Shown: positions 1-9,285, counted from the first letter of the stretch. The stretch is DNA of 64,000 nt from Mesorhizobium sp. B2-1-1 (GCF_006442975.2 NZ_CP083954.1:1426001-1490000); one strand, 5' to 3'. Translations and numbers: made by a program. The notes: generated by a model not told the origin, from the sequence alone.

Positions 1-1080
1 CGCCGCCTGCCGGGCCGACGCGTCGCAGTCGTGACCGACGAAAACGTCGCGGCGGCGCATCTCCATACGCTGAAGGCCGGTCTGCTCGAGAGCGGCATCG
101 AGCCCGCCGTGATCACGCTGCCGCCCGGCGAGAAAACCAAGAGTTTCGCGCATCTCGAAGAGGTAGTGGACGGCGTCCTGGCCGCGAAGCTGGAACGCGG
201 CGACGTCGTCATCGCCCTCGGCGGCGGCGTCATCGGCGACCTGGCCGGCTTTGCCGCCGGCATCGTGCGCCGCGGCATGAACTTCGTGCAGATCCCGACC
301 TCGCTCCTGGCGCAGGTCGATTCCTCGGTCGGGGGCAAGACCGGCATCAACAGCGCGCGCGGCAAGAACCTGGTCGGCGTCTTCCATCAGCCGAAGCTGG
401 TGCTGGCCGATACCGGAGTGCTCGATACGCTGCCGATCCGCGAATTTCGCGCCGGCTATGCCGAACTCGCCAAATACGGGCTGATCGACCGGCCCGAATT
501 CTTCGCCTGGCTGGAGAAAAACTGGGCCAGCGTGTTCGCCGGCGGACCGGAGAGGGTGGAGGCCATCGCCGAGGCCTGCCGCGCCAAGGCGGATGTCGTT
601 GCCCGCGACGAGTTCGAGACCGGCGACCGCGCGCTCCTCAATCTCGGCCACACTTTCGGCCATGCGCTGGAGGCCGCCACCCGATATGACGGCGCCCGCC
701 TCGTCCATGGCGAGGGGGTCGCCATCGGCATGGCGCTGGCGCATCGCTTCTCGTCGCGGCTCAACCTGGCCAGTCCAGACGACGCGGCGCGCGTCGAGGC
801 GCATCTCAACACGGTGGGACTGCCGTGGCGGATGGCTGACATTCCCGGCGAACTGCCCGACGCCGATGCACTGCTTGGCTTCATCACCCAGGACAAGAAA
901 GTGTCGCGCGGCGCGCTGACCTTCATCCTGACGCGCGGCATCGGAGAGGCCTTCATCGCCAAGGACGTGCCGGCCTCGGAAGTGCTGTCGTTCCTCAGGG
1001 AGAACCACCCGAGCGCGACGGAAAGCCGTCCGGGCCGGCAAGGAAGCCGTCCGGACAGGCAAGGAAGCCGTCCGAAATGA
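1..1080 (+). CDS. aroB: 3-dehydroquinate synthase (5' end outside window)
   Basis: AroB converts DAHP to 3-dehydroquinate, the second step of the shikimate pathway, in the cytoplasm using NAD and a divalent metal. The reading frame is open from base 1 and reads into conserved AroB sequence before the first GTG at 31, so the gene is truncated by the window edge. Visible family motifs are [22 protein letters not shown] and the metal-site segment GHTFGHALE. The C-terminus is odd: a Ser/Arg/Pro/Gly/Gln tail made by a 21-base tandem repeat ([18 protein letters not shown]), outside the catalytic domain. The stop codon overlaps the start of the downstream CBS gene by 4 bases, suggesting translational coupling. 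Confidence 0.96.
   Translation, partial: RRLPGRRVAVVTDENVAAAHLHTLKAGLLESGIEPAVITLPPGEKTKSFAHLEEVVDGVLAAKLERGDVVIALGGGVIGDLAGFAAGIVRRGMNFVQIPTSLLAQVDSSVGGKTGINSARGKNLVGVFHQPKLVLADTGVLDTLPIREFRAGYAELAKYGLIDRPEFFAWLEKNWASVFAGGPERVEAIAEACRAKADVVARDEFETGDRALLNLGHTFGHALEAATRYDGARLVHGEGVAIGMALAHRFSSRLNLASPDDAARVEAHLNTVGLPWRMADIPGELPDADALLGFITQDKKVSRGALTFILTRGIGEAFIAKDVPASEVLSFLRENHPSATESRPGRQGSRPDRQGSRPK
1020..1078 (+). repeat. In-frame 21-bp tandem repeat at the 3' end of aroB
   Basis: About 2.8 copies of a 21-base unit containing gaagccgtccgg and ggcaag lie head to tail at the end of aroB and run up to its stop codon. The period is a multiple of three, so each copy adds seven residues (SRPxRQG). 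It extends the protein rather than breaking it. Confidence 0.75.
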
Positions 1081-1970
1081 ACGGGGCCGGCTGGATCGTC
1101 GTCGCTTTCCTTGCCGTCCTCATCCTGTTGGCCGTCGCCATGCGCACGCGCCTGCTTGCCGCTTTCGGCTATGAACTGTCGCGCATCGAGCCGCAGCGTT
1201 CGAGCGGGGACGAGCTGCGCGGCGCCGTCGACGATTTCCGCCGTGACGGCCAGGTGGTGCGCGAGGAGCGCGATCGCATCGGCGGGTTGTTCGACCTCGA
1301 GGAGCTCGAAGTCTCCGACGTCATGGTCCACCGCACCAATATGCGCTCGGTCAACGCCGACAATGCACCGGAAGCCGTGGTGCGCGAGATCCTGCAGAGC
1401 CCGCACACCCGCATGCCTTTGTGGAAGGGGTCGCTCGACAACATTGTCGGCGTGCTGCACGCCAAGGACCTGCTGCGCGCCCTCAACGATGTCGGCAACG
1501 ACTTCTCCAGGATCGATGTGATGAAGATCGCGTCAAAGCCCTGGTTCGTGCCCGATACGACGACATTGCAGGAACAGCTCAACGCCTTCCTGCGCCGCAA
1601 GGCGCATTTCGCCGTCGTCGTCGACGAGTATGGCGAGGTCGAAGGGCTGGTGACGCTGGAGGACATCATCGAGGAGATTGTCGGCGAGATCGCCGACGAG
1701 CACGATGTCGACATACAGGGCGTCAAGCAGGAGGCGGACGGTTCCGTCGTCGTCGACGGAACCGTGCCGATCCGCGACCTGAACCGGGCGCTCGACTGGG
1801 ACCTGCCGGACGAGGAGGCAACCACCATCGCCGGCCTGGTCATCCATGAGACGCAGTCGATTCCCGAGGAGAAGCAGGCCTTCACCTTCCACGGCAAGCG
1901 TTTCATCGTCATGAAACGCGACAAGAACCGCGTCGCCAGGCTCAGGATCAGGCCGGCAGGCGACAGCTGA
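1077..1970 (+). CDS. CorC/HlyC-like CBS-pair protein lacking most of the DUF21 domain
   Basis: The 297-residue protein has one N-terminal hydrophobic segment (about residues 5-25). A linker beginning [10 protein letters not shown] follows, then two CBS motifs (about 60-190, with SDVMVHRT and [22 protein letters not shown]) and a C-terminal CorC_HlyC domain. Rhizobial relatives in this family are usually about 430 residues, with a multi-span DUF21 membrane domain before the linker. Here the first membrane segment joins almost directly to the linker, consistent with an in-frame loss of roughly 130-150 residues. The family is linked to Mg2+/Co2+ efflux or membrane homeostasis; E. coli CorC also works without DUF21. 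The start ATG overlaps the aroB stop. Confidence 0.88.
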   Translation: MNGAGWIVVAFLAVLILLAVAMRTRLLAAFGYELSRIEPQRSSGDELRGAVDDFRRDGQVVREERDRIGGLFDLEELEVSDVMVHRTNMRSVNADNAPEAVVREILQSPHTRMPLWKGSLDNIVGVLHAKDLLRALNDVGNDFSRIDVMKIASKPWFVPDTTTLQEQLNAFLRRKAHFAVVVDEYGEVEGLVTLEDIIEEIVGEIADEHDVDIQGVKQEADGSVVVDGTVPIRDLNRALDWDLPDEEATTIAGLVIHETQSIPEEKQAFTFHGKRFIVMKRDKNRVARLRIRPAGDS

Positions 1971-2017
1971 ACGGTCCATCGTGTCGCAGACACGCACAAC
2001 CGCGTCATCCCTGATGC

Positions 2018-3562
2018 TCAACAGTCCTTGGTCGAGCGTTCGCCGACCATTGCGTCGGTGTCGGCGTCGACGGCCGCCAGGCTGACTTCATAGCCCCAGA
2101 GATGCCGGATGTGGCGAAGGGTCGCGTCGCGGCTGTCATTCTCCAGCACGACCCCATTCTTCACCTTGTGCTGTAGCCGCAAATGCCGGTCGCCGAGCAG
2201 GTCCACGTCCACAACCTGGATGTCGGGCCGGCTCGCGCCCACATCATAGCTGTGGGCCAGCGCGGCGCGTATGTTGTTGTAGCCCCGCTCGTTGTGGATC
2301 GATGCGACTTCGTAGTGCGGTTGGTCGGCTCCATCGGCCAGGACGAAGAGCCGCCATTTTCGTATCAAGGTCGGGCTGAGATACTGGCGAATGAAGGATT
2401 CGTCGCGGTGGTTGGCCCAGGCGTCGAGCAGCGTCTCAAGCCAGTCGCCACGGCCGGCTATGTCCGGGAACCAGTCGCGATCTTCGGCTGTCGGCTCGGT
2501 CGAGATGCGCTGAATGTCCTGCATCATGTCAAGCCCGAGCGCGTAGGGGTTGATGCCGGAAAACCGCTGGTCGTCGAAGGATGGCTGGAAGATCACGTTC
2601 GAGTGGTTGCGCAGGATTTCGAGCATCGCGCCTTCGGTGATCCGGCCACGGTCGAACAGCATGTTCATGAGCGTGTAGTGCACGAAAGTGGCGCAGCCTT
2701 CGTTCATCACCTGGGTTTGCCGCTGCGGGTAAAAATACTGCGCAATGACGCGGACGATCCTGAGGATCTCGCGCTGCCAGGGTTCGAGGACAAGGCTGTT
2801 CTTCTCAAGGAAATAGAGCAGGTTTTCCTCGGGCAGATTGAGCGATTTCTTCCGCTCCGACACGCCTTCATCGCCCGCTTCGGAGTTGTCGGCGTCCTGC
2901 GCGGGCGGCAGGGTGCGCCATAAGTCATTGTAGGAACGCTCCTCGTATTCGAGGCGCTCGCGAAGTCCCTCGCGCTGCTGCTCCGACGACAGTTTCGGCG
3001 GCCGGTGATACCGGAACACGCCTTGCTCCATCAGCGCGTGTGCGGAATCGAGAATGGCTTCCACGGCAGCCAGGCCGTGCCGCTCCTCGCACCGGGCGAT
3101 GTAGCCCTTGGCAAAGTCCAGATAGCTCAGGATCCCTCCGGCATCCGTCCATTGGCGGAAAAGGTAATTGTTCTTGAAGAAGTGATTGTGTCCAAGTGCT
3201 GCATGGGCAGTCACCAAGGCCTGCAGCGCCATGGTGTTTTCCTCCATCAGGTAGACGATGCACGGATTGGAATTGATGACCAATTCATAGGCCAGCCCGC
3301 GACCGCCTTTGCGATAGAGAAGCTCGTTGTAGAGGAAATGCTTGCCGAACGACCAATGCCGGTACATCAGCGGCATGCCGACCGACGAGTAGGCGTCGAG
3401 CATCTGCTCGGAAGAGATGACCTCCATCTGCACCGGATAGGTGTCGAGATGAAGCTGGTCGACCGCAATCGCCTCGATCTCCTCATAGACCCGCGACAGC
3501 TTTTTGAAATCCCAGTCGGATCCGGAGAAAAGCAACCCCGATTTGTTGGCCTGGCCAGCCAT
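2018..3562 (-). CDS. SpoVR family protein
   Basis: This 514-residue cytoplasmic protein belongs to the SpoVR/YcgB family, named for a Bacillus spore-cortex gene but widespread in non-sporulating bacteria. It starts with the typical SDWDFKKLSRVYEEIEAIA segment and contains the conserved NEGCATFVHYTLMNMLFDRG and INPYALGLDMMQDI blocks. It is the last gene of a prkA-yeaH-spoVR operon, 10 bases after the yeaH stop. The trio is conserved across proteobacteria and tied to stress and stationary-phase physiology; the biochemical activity of SpoVR is unsettled. No signal peptide or membrane segment is seen. Confidence 0.93.
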   Translation of the reverse strand: MAGQANKSGLLFSGSDWDFKKLSRVYEEIEAIAVDQLHLDTYPVQMEVISSEQMLDAYSSVGMPLMYRHWSFGKHFLYNELLYRKGGRGLAYELVINSNPCIVYLMEENTMALQALVTAHAALGHNHFFKNNYLFRQWTDAGGILSYLDFAKGYIARCEERHGLAAVEAILDSAHALMEQGVFRYHRPPKLSSEQQREGLRERLEYEERSYNDLWRTLPPAQDADNSEAGDEGVSERKKSLNLPEENLLYFLEKNSLVLEPWQREILRIVRVIAQYFYPQRQTQVMNEGCATFVHYTLMNMLFDRGRITEGAMLEILRNHSNVIFQPSFDDQRFSGINPYALGLDMMQDIQRISTEPTAEDRDWFPDIAGRGDWLETLLDAWANHRDESFIRQYLSPTLIRKWRLFVLADGADQPHYEVASIHNERGYNNIRAALAHSYDVGASRPDIQVVDVDLLGDRHLRLQHKVKNGVVLENDSRDATLRHIRHLWGYEVSLAAVDADTDAMVGERSTKDC

Positions 3563-3572
3563 CCGGCACCCC

Positions 3573-4883
3573 TTACGCGCTCTTGGCCATAGCCGGCTGC
3601 CTGGCGAAAAGCTGGCGAAATACCGGGTAGATATCGGCCGGAGCGGCGATGCGCCTCATCTGGAAGTTCGGCCATTTTTGCTCGACGGCGCTATAGGCGC
3701 GCCAGAGCGAGGTGCCATTTTCGGTCGAGCCGAAAATATGACTTTCGCGTTCGTCGATGATCTCCACATAGGCGAAATACTGGCACAGGCGCATGAGCTT
3801 GCCGTGGAGCAGTTCTATGCAGCGCTGCGAGTCGGTGGCGAAATTGTCACCGTCCGAAGCCTGGGCCGCATAGATGTTCCACTCCGTGGCCGGATAGCGT
3901 TGTTCTATGATGCGTTGCATTTCCTCCAGCGCGGTGGAAACGACCGTGCCTCCGCTTTGCGTGCAGTAGAAGAATGTCTCTTCGTCCACCTCCTGGGCCT
4001 CGTGCGTGTGGCGGATGAAGACGATCTCCGTGCGCTCATAGCGTCGGGTCAGGAACAGGTGCAGCAGAACGAAGAAGCGCTTGGCCAAATCCTTCTCGCG
4101 CTCGCCCATCGACCCGGAGACGTCCATCAGGCAGAACATGACGGCGCTGGCATTCGGCACCGGCTGCGGGTCGAAGCGATTGAAGCGGATGTCGACGGGA
4201 TCGACAAAGGCAATGCGCTTTCGGCGGCGCTCCAGCCGCTCGAGTTCCTCCCGCAAAGTCAAGATGCGTTCGCGGGTCGCGGCATTTGGCGGCTTCGATT
4301 CCAGTTTGGCCAGCTGCCGGAGGATCGCATCCAGCTCCGGCTGCTTTGGGCGCCCAAGCGCGATACGGCGGGCGTGGCTGTTTCGCATCGTGCGCCCGAC
4401 ATTGATGTTGGTCGGTGATCCTGTTGCCGCAAAACCTGCCCGCCTTGGCTTGAATGCGAGTATCTGCTTGAGATTGAGCTTGACCAGATCCGGCAGTTCG
4501 AGATCCTCGAAAAAGAGGTCGAGAACTTCCTCGCGCGAAAGCACGAAGCGAAAGTCGTCCTCGGATGCCGTGTTTCCCGGCGACGAGGAACCTGCGCCGC
4601 CCTGCCCGGGTTTGGGCACCAGGTCACCGGGAATGAACGTCCTGTTTCCTGGCAGGATGTGCTGGCGCCGGCCGCTGTCCCTGGCATCGCTGAAGGTCGG
4701 TTCGCTGGTGCCTCTGTGAGGCATCGGCACGGCATGCCCGCTGTCCACATCGGCGATCCGGCCCGTCCTTATCTGGTCACGGATGCTCCGCTTGAGTTCT
4801 TCCCGCGCGCGCCTGAGAAAGCGCTGGCGATTGCCCAGGTTCTTGTCCTTCGGATTGAGGCGGCGGTCGATGAAGATCGGCAT
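3573..4883 (-). CDS. YeaH/YhbH family protein (DUF444, VWA-like)
   Basis: This 436-residue protein matches the YeaH/DUF444 family throughout. An N-terminal basic region (MPIFIDRRLNPKDKNLGNRQ) precedes a Gly/Pro/Ser-rich stretch, a conserved central block, and a C-terminal von Willebrand A-like domain with the metal-site motif DVSGSMG (residues 254-260). In E. coli, YeaH acts with the kinase YeaG (PrkA family). Here it sits between prkA (19-base gap) and spoVR (10-base gap), so the three proteins are probably made together as one stress module. Confidence 0.93.
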   Translation of the reverse strand: MPIFIDRRLNPKDKNLGNRQRFLRRAREELKRSIRDQIRTGRIADVDSGHAVPMPHRGTSEPTFSDARDSGRRQHILPGNRTFIPGDLVPKPGQGGAGSSSPGNTASEDDFRFVLSREEVLDLFFEDLELPDLVKLNLKQILAFKPRRAGFAATGSPTNINVGRTMRNSHARRIALGRPKQPELDAILRQLAKLESKPPNAATRERILTLREELERLERRRKRIAFVDPVDIRFNRFDPQPVPNASAVMFCLMDVSGSMGEREKDLAKRFFVLLHLFLTRRYERTEIVFIRHTHEAQEVDEETFFYCTQSGGTVVSTALEEMQRIIEQRYPATEWNIYAAQASDGDNFATDSQRCIELLHGKLMRLCQYFAYVEIIDERESHIFGSTENGTSLWRAYSAVEQKWPNFQMRRIAAPADIYPVFRQLFARQPAMAKSA

Positions 4884-4902
4884 GGAACCATCCGGGCTTT
4901 TC

Positions 4903-6852
4903 TCAGCCCGCCTTGTTCACGCGCATGTACCAGTCGACCAGCCGCCGTACCTGCCGCTCGGTGTAGCCGCGTTGCACCATGCGCTGCACGAATTCATTGT
5001 GCCGCTTTTCCGTGACGCTGTCCTGCTTGGAGCCGAAACTGATCACCGGCAGAAGATCTTCGACTTGGCCGAACATGCGCTTCTCGATAACCTCGCGCAG
5101 CTTTTCGTAGCTTGTCCATGATGGGTTGCGGCCGTGGTTGCGTGCCCGGGCACGCAGCGTGAACTTGACCACTTCGTTGCGGAAATCCTTGGGGTTGGCG
5201 ATGCCGGCCGGTTTTTCGACCTGCGACAATTCCTTGTCCAATATCTCGCGATTGAGGATCTGGCCCGTATCGGGATCCTTGTAGTCCTGATCTTCGATCC
5301 AGGCATCGGCATAGGCGATGTAGCGGTCGAATAGGTTCTGGCCATACTCGCTGTACGATTCCAGATAGGCCTTCTGGATCTCGTGGCCGATGAACTCGGC
5401 ATAGCGCGTTGCCAGTTCCGACTTGATGAACTCGAGATAGCTCGCTTCCGTCTCCTTTGGGAACTGCTCGCGCTTGATCGCCTCTTCCAGGATGTACATC
5501 AGGTGCACGGGATCCGCCGCGACCTCGTTGGTGTCGTAGTTGAATGTCTGCGACAGGATCTTGAAGGCGAAGCGCGTGCTTACGCCGGTCATGCCCTCGT
5601 CGACGCCGGCGGCGTCGCGATATTCCTGAACCGACTTGGCCCGGGGGTCGACCTCCTTGAGGTTTTCGCCGTCATAGGCGCGCATCTTGGTGTAGAGCGG
5701 CGAATTGTCGTGCTCGGCAAGACGGGTCGAGACCGTGAACCGGCTGAGAATATCCAGCACTTCAGGTGCGCAGGGGCTGCCGGCCAGCTCGCTCTCGCGC
5801 AACAGTTTCTCGTAGATATGCCTTTCTTCGGTGATCCGCAGGCAATACGGCACCTTGACCACGAGGATGCGGTCGAGAAAGGCCTCATTATTCTTGTTGT
5901 TCTTGAACTGTTGCCACTCCGATTCGTTGGAATGGGCAACGATGATGCCCTGATAGGGGAAGGCGCCGAAATTCTCGGTGCCGTTATAGCTGCCTTCCTG
6001 GGTCGCCGTCAGCAGCGGATGCAGGACCTTGATGGGCGCCTTGAACATCTCGACGAATTCGAGCAGGCCTTGCGTGGTCCGGTTCAGCCCGCCGCTGTAG
6101 GAATAAGCGTCCGGATCGGACTGGCTGAAATCCTCCAATTGCCTGATGTCGACCTTGCCAACCAGAGCCGAGACATCCTGATTGTTCTCGTCGCCAGGCT
6201 CCGTCTTGGCTATAGCGATCTGGCGCAGCCGCGAGGGCATCAATTTCACCACGCTGAATTTGGAAATGTCGCCAGACAATTCATCAAGCCGCTTGGCCGC
6301 CCAGGGCGAGATAATGCCGTTGAGGCGACGCCGGGCTATGCCGTATTTGTCCTCCAGCAGATCGCCCATGCGATCGGGATGGAACAGGCCGAGCGGCGAC
6401 TCGAAAATCGGACTGATCTGATTGCCGGCCTTGAGCGTGTAGATCGGGCGTTCCTCCATCAGTTTCTTCAGCCGTTCGGCCAGGGAGGACTTGCCGCCGC
6501 CGACAGGGCCGAGGAGATAGAGGATCTGCTTGCGCTCCTCGAGCCCCTGCGACGCATAGCGGAAATAGCCGGCGATGCGTTCGATCGTATCCTCCATTCC
6601 GTAGAAATCGGAGAAGGTGGGATACACCTTGACCGTGCGGTTGGAGAAAATGCGGCCGAGCCGCTCGTCCTTGCTGGTGTCGACCAGGTTCGGCTCGCCG
6701 ATTGCCTCGACCATCCGTTCCGGCGCCGAGGCATACATTGACTTGTCTTCCCGGCAGGCAAGGAGATACTGCTGGAGGCTTATTTCCTCCTGGCCCGCGT
6801 TTGCATAAATCTCCGAAAACAGATCGAAGACGTCGGACTGGTTCTCACCCAT
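4903..6852 (-). CDS. prkA: PrkA family serine protein kinase
   Basis: PrkA/YeaG proteins combine an AAA+-type ATPase module with a C-terminal kinase-like domain and act in stress and nutrient responses. The 649-residue protein begins MGENQSDVFDLFSEIY and carries a Walker A motif GPVGGGKSS at residues 115-123. The frame stays open to 6903, but the ATG at 6852 is chosen because it has a GAGGG Shine-Dalgarno element and fits the family N-terminus. A candidate EcfG promoter also places its -10 at about 6902, so the upstream start could not be transcribed from it. It is the first gene of prkA-yeaH-spoVR. Confidence 0.94.
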   Translation of the reverse strand: MGENQSDVFDLFSEIYANAGQEEISLQQYLLACREDKSMYASAPERMVEAIGEPNLVDTSKDERLGRIFSNRTVKVYPTFSDFYGMEDTIERIAGYFRYASQGLEERKQILYLLGPVGGGKSSLAERLKKLMEERPIYTLKAGNQISPIFESPLGLFHPDRMGDLLEDKYGIARRRLNGIISPWAAKRLDELSGDISKFSVVKLMPSRLRQIAIAKTEPGDENNQDVSALVGKVDIRQLEDFSQSDPDAYSYSGGLNRTTQGLLEFVEMFKAPIKVLHPLLTATQEGSYNGTENFGAFPYQGIIVAHSNESEWQQFKNNKNNEAFLDRILVVKVPYCLRITEERHIYEKLLRESELAGSPCAPEVLDILSRFTVSTRLAEHDNSPLYTKMRAYDGENLKEVDPRAKSVQEYRDAAGVDEGMTGVSTRFAFKILSQTFNYDTNEVAADPVHLMYILEEAIKREQFPKETEASYLEFIKSELATRYAEFIGHEIQKAYLESYSEYGQNLFDRYIAYADAWIEDQDYKDPDTGQILNREILDKELSQVEKPAGIANPKDFRNEVVKFTLRARARNHGRNPSWTSYEKLREVIEKRMFGQVEDLLPVISFGSKQDSVTEKRHNEFVQRMVQRGYTERQVRRLVDWYMRVNKAG

Positions 6853-7193
6853 GATGGTTGCCCTCAGAGCCATTCTGGCTGCCGCCCGGCTCATCTCATT
6901 CAACTACCGGGATGCATTGTGGTTCCCTCCACATTGGAGAGAGAGCGTGTATCTGCATCGAACTTGGACAGCACACAGTTACAATGCTCGTCTGATATCT
7001 CAGGTGGTGATGGCCAGAGGAGACCGTCAAGGGCAAATATCGATTTCGTGAACCGAACGGCAAAGCGAGTGCATTGATGCGGCTGGTACGGTGTTGAATC
7101 AGATCGTTGAGCACTCCCAAGTCTAACGGGATGCTCGTGGTGCGTGCGGGCATTCCTCGTCTACATATCGGGCCCAACGATCGGGAGATTGCG
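6853..7193. other. Divergent intergenic region between prkA and the esterase gene
   Basis: This gene-free stretch holds the candidate EcfG promoter of prkA at 6900-6926. On its right side is the ribosome-binding site for the esterase (GGGAG just before the ATG at 7194). No convincing promoter for the rightward gene, small ORF or RNA structure was found. Confidence 0.6.
6900..6926 (-). promoter_or_regulatory. Candidate general-stress sigma (EcfG/RpoE2-type) promoter of prkA
   Basis: Reading leftward, GGAAC lies at 6926-6922 and TT at 6903-6902, separated by 18 bases. This fits the GGAAC-N18/19-TT consensus reported for the rhizobial general-stress sigma factor RpoE2. Transcription would begin near 6895, leaving a leader of about 40 bases before the prkA ATG at 6852. 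The motif match is direct; function is inferred. Confidence 0.55.
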
Positions 7194-8000
7194 ATGATCG
7201 ATCGACGAAGCCTTATTCTGGTCTCCGCGGCGGCGATGTTGCCATTGGGCACATCGGTCGCATGGGGCCAGCGCCAACCCGTGCCGACAACCTTCGATTA
7301 CGGGCCGGCCAAGCTCGATATCTATGCGCCGGATGGCGCACGCGGATTGCCGGTCGTCTTCTTCGTCCATGGCGGCGCCTGGCGCTCCGGCAAGCGCTCG
7401 CAGGTCAACGCGAAGCCGGCCTTCCTGCTCGCCAACGGGTTTTGCCTGGTCTCCATCGACTATCGCATGCTGCCCGAAGCGGAGGTCGCCACCCAGGCCG
7501 ACGATGTCGAAAAGGCCTATGCCTATGTCCGCGCCAACATTGCCCGGCATGGCGGCGATGCCAGGCGGATCGTGGCCATGGGCCATTCGGCCGGTTGCCA
7601 CCTCGTTGCGCTGACCGGCATGCGCGGCGGTCTACCGGGTGTCGCCGCGCTGCTTCTCGACGACACCAGGGCCTATGACCTCACCGCGCTTTCCAGGAAT
7701 GGCGGCATGGCGGGGGCCTATGCGCGGGCCTTCCCCGATCCCGCGCAATGGGCGGCGTTGTCGCCGGCCAGTTATGTAGATGGCCGCAAGCACCCGCCGA
7801 CCTTCATCGCCTACTCAGGCGCTTCGGGCCGGGACGGGGACTCCAAGGCGTTCGCCGAGCGCTTGCGCGCCACCGGCACCAAGGTGACGCTGTTCGACGG
7901 CAGCGCCTATACGCACATGTCGATCAACCGCGATTTCGGCGAGGATGGCGACGCCTTGACCGGGGCGGCACTGGCATTCCTGAAATCGGCGGTTGGGTGA
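7194..8000 (+). CDS. Secreted alpha/beta hydrolase (esterase/lipase-like)
   Basis: The 268-residue protein has an N-terminal signal sequence (MIDRRSLILVSAAAMLPLG...), so it is probably exported. The alpha/beta-hydrolase fold is shown by the oxyanion-hole motif HGGAW (residues 59-63) and the nucleophile elbow GHSAG (130-134, Ser132). A late His in THMSINRDFG is the likely catalytic base. HGG-type hydrolases include carboxylesterases and kynurenine-formamidase-like enzymes; the substrate cannot be told. The frame opens at 7107, but ATG 7194 has a good ribosome-binding site and starts the signal peptide. Confidence 0.85.
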   Translation: MIDRRSLILVSAAAMLPLGTSVAWGQRQPVPTTFDYGPAKLDIYAPDGARGLPVVFFVHGGAWRSGKRSQVNAKPAFLLANGFCLVSIDYRMLPEAEVATQADDVEKAYAYVRANIARHGGDARRIVAMGHSAGCHLVALTGMRGGLPGVAALLLDDTRAYDLTALSRNGGMAGAYARAFPDPAQWAALSPASYVDGRKHPPTFIAYSGASGRDGDSKAFAERLRATGTKVTLFDGSAYTHMSINRDFGEDGDALTGAALAFLKSAVG

Positions 8001-8055
8001 TTGCGGCATCGAAACGGAGCTCTGAACGTCACCGCGAGGAGCGAGGAGGACCGGC

Positions 8056-8358
8056 CTACCAGCGCGTCTTTTCGCCGGGAGCCGCCGGTTCGATCGCCAG
8101 CGCGTGCAGGCCAGCCTTCAATTCGTCGGCCAAAAGCGCGTTGACCGCGCGGTGGCGCTCGATGCGGCTCATGCCGGCAAAATCCGGCGAAACAATGCGG
8201 ACGCGGAAATGCGTCTCGCCGGTGCCGTCGAACGTAGCCTGGTGGCCGGATTCCACATGATGATGGCCGGCGTGCAGATGGCTTTCGTTGATGACGACCA
8301 GCCGCTCCGGCGAAAATGCCTTGCTCAACTTGTCTTCCATGGTTGCCTGTATGGACAT
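8056..8358 (-). CDS. BolA family protein
   Basis: This 100-residue BolA-fold protein contains the conserved INESHLHAGH segment, a central HFRVRIVS strand and the signature SRIERHRAVNALLADEL helix. BolA proteins pair with monothiol glutaredoxins around Fe-S clusters and influence iron and stress responses. It is transcribed divergently from the J-domain gene at 8542, a neighbour order I recall from other rhizobia. Assignment among BolA subgroups is not certain. Confidence 0.93.
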   Translation of the reverse strand: MSIQATMEDKLSKAFSPERLVVINESHLHAGHHHVESGHQATFDGTGETHFRVRIVSPDFAGMSRIERHRAVNALLADELKAGLHALAIEPAAPGEKTRW

Positions 8359-8541
8359 TGCCGTCTCCCTTCACCACATATCGCCAGCGGGATCGCGGAA
8401 GCCGAACCGACTTCGTTGCATGTCGCGCTTCAACAAAATCGGTCCTTCGCCTGCTTTATGCCGCGATTCAGCGGTTAGGGCGATCATCGCGAAAATGTCA
8501 ATTCTTGTTTCGCATCTGCGAACGCCCCATAAATGGGTTAG

Positions 8542-9162
8542 ATGAAGCCGTATCCCAAATATTTCGAGAAGATCCGCATCCGCCAGGAGAAGGACGCGGA
8601 GCTGAAGTCGCACGCGCCGATCTGCCAGTGGGATGGCTGCAAGGAGGCGGGCACCCATCGCGCTCCGGTCGGGCGCATGAAGGAGGGCGAGTATTTCCGC
8701 TTCTGCTTCGACCATGTGCGCGAGTACAACAAGGGTTTCAACTATTTTTCCGGCGTTCCGGACACCGAGGTCGCCCGTTTCCAGAAGGAGGCGATGACCG
8801 GCCATCGGCCGACCTGGAAGATGGGCGTCAACGGCGCCTCGACGCGCTCGTCTCCCGATATGGCGCAGATGCGCTCCGGCCGCGCCGGCTACTACAACCG
8901 GATGCGCGACCCGTTCGACCTGTTCAAGGGGCCGAAAGATCCCCGCGAGGTGCGCGAGCGCAAGGCCAAGCCGCTTGAGGCCAAGGCGCTGGAAACGCTT
9001 GGCCTTGATACAAAGGCGACTGGCAAGGAGATCAAGGCGCGCTATAAGGAACTGGTGAAGCGTCACCATCCGGATGCGAATGGCGGCGACAGAGGTTCGG
9101 AAGACCGGTTCCGCGATGTGCTCCAGGCCTATCGCGTGCTCAAGCAGGCGGGTTTGTGCTGA
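8542..9162 (+). CDS. J-domain (DnaJ-like) protein
   Basis: This 206-residue protein has a C-terminal J domain (about residues 148-205) with the HPD motif at 176-178 in VKRHHPDANGG, which stimulates Hsp70 ATPase activity. The N-terminal part is not the usual DnaJ G/F region. It carries spaced Cys/His residues (C28, C33, H39, C55, H58 in CQWDGCKEAGTH and FRFCFDHV) that could bind a metal; that is inference. It is divergent from bolA and followed by cobS after 123 bases. It is a specialised co-chaperone, not DnaJ itself. Confidence 0.88.
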   Translation: MKPYPKYFEKIRIRQEKDAELKSHAPICQWDGCKEAGTHRAPVGRMKEGEYFRFCFDHVREYNKGFNYFSGVPDTEVARFQKEAMTGHRPTWKMGVNGASTRSSPDMAQMRSGRAGYYNRMRDPFDLFKGPKDPREVRERKAKPLEAKALETLGLDTKATGKEIKARYKELVKRHHPDANGGDRGSEDRFRDVLQAYRVLKQAGLC

Positions 9163-9285
9163 GCGACCCAACGGTTCGTGTCGTTTTCCAACTTTCATAA
9201 GGGTGGAAAAGGCTCTAAGACCGCCCCCGGAGAAAATCGATTGCCGGCGAAATCAGTCGTTTCGCCCGTGGAGACGTGGATAGAG

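Noticed and set aside
456..1460. Long minus-strand ORF antisense to aroB and the CBS gene
   Set aside because: No recognisable domain, and both plus-strand genes show clear family motifs across the same bases.
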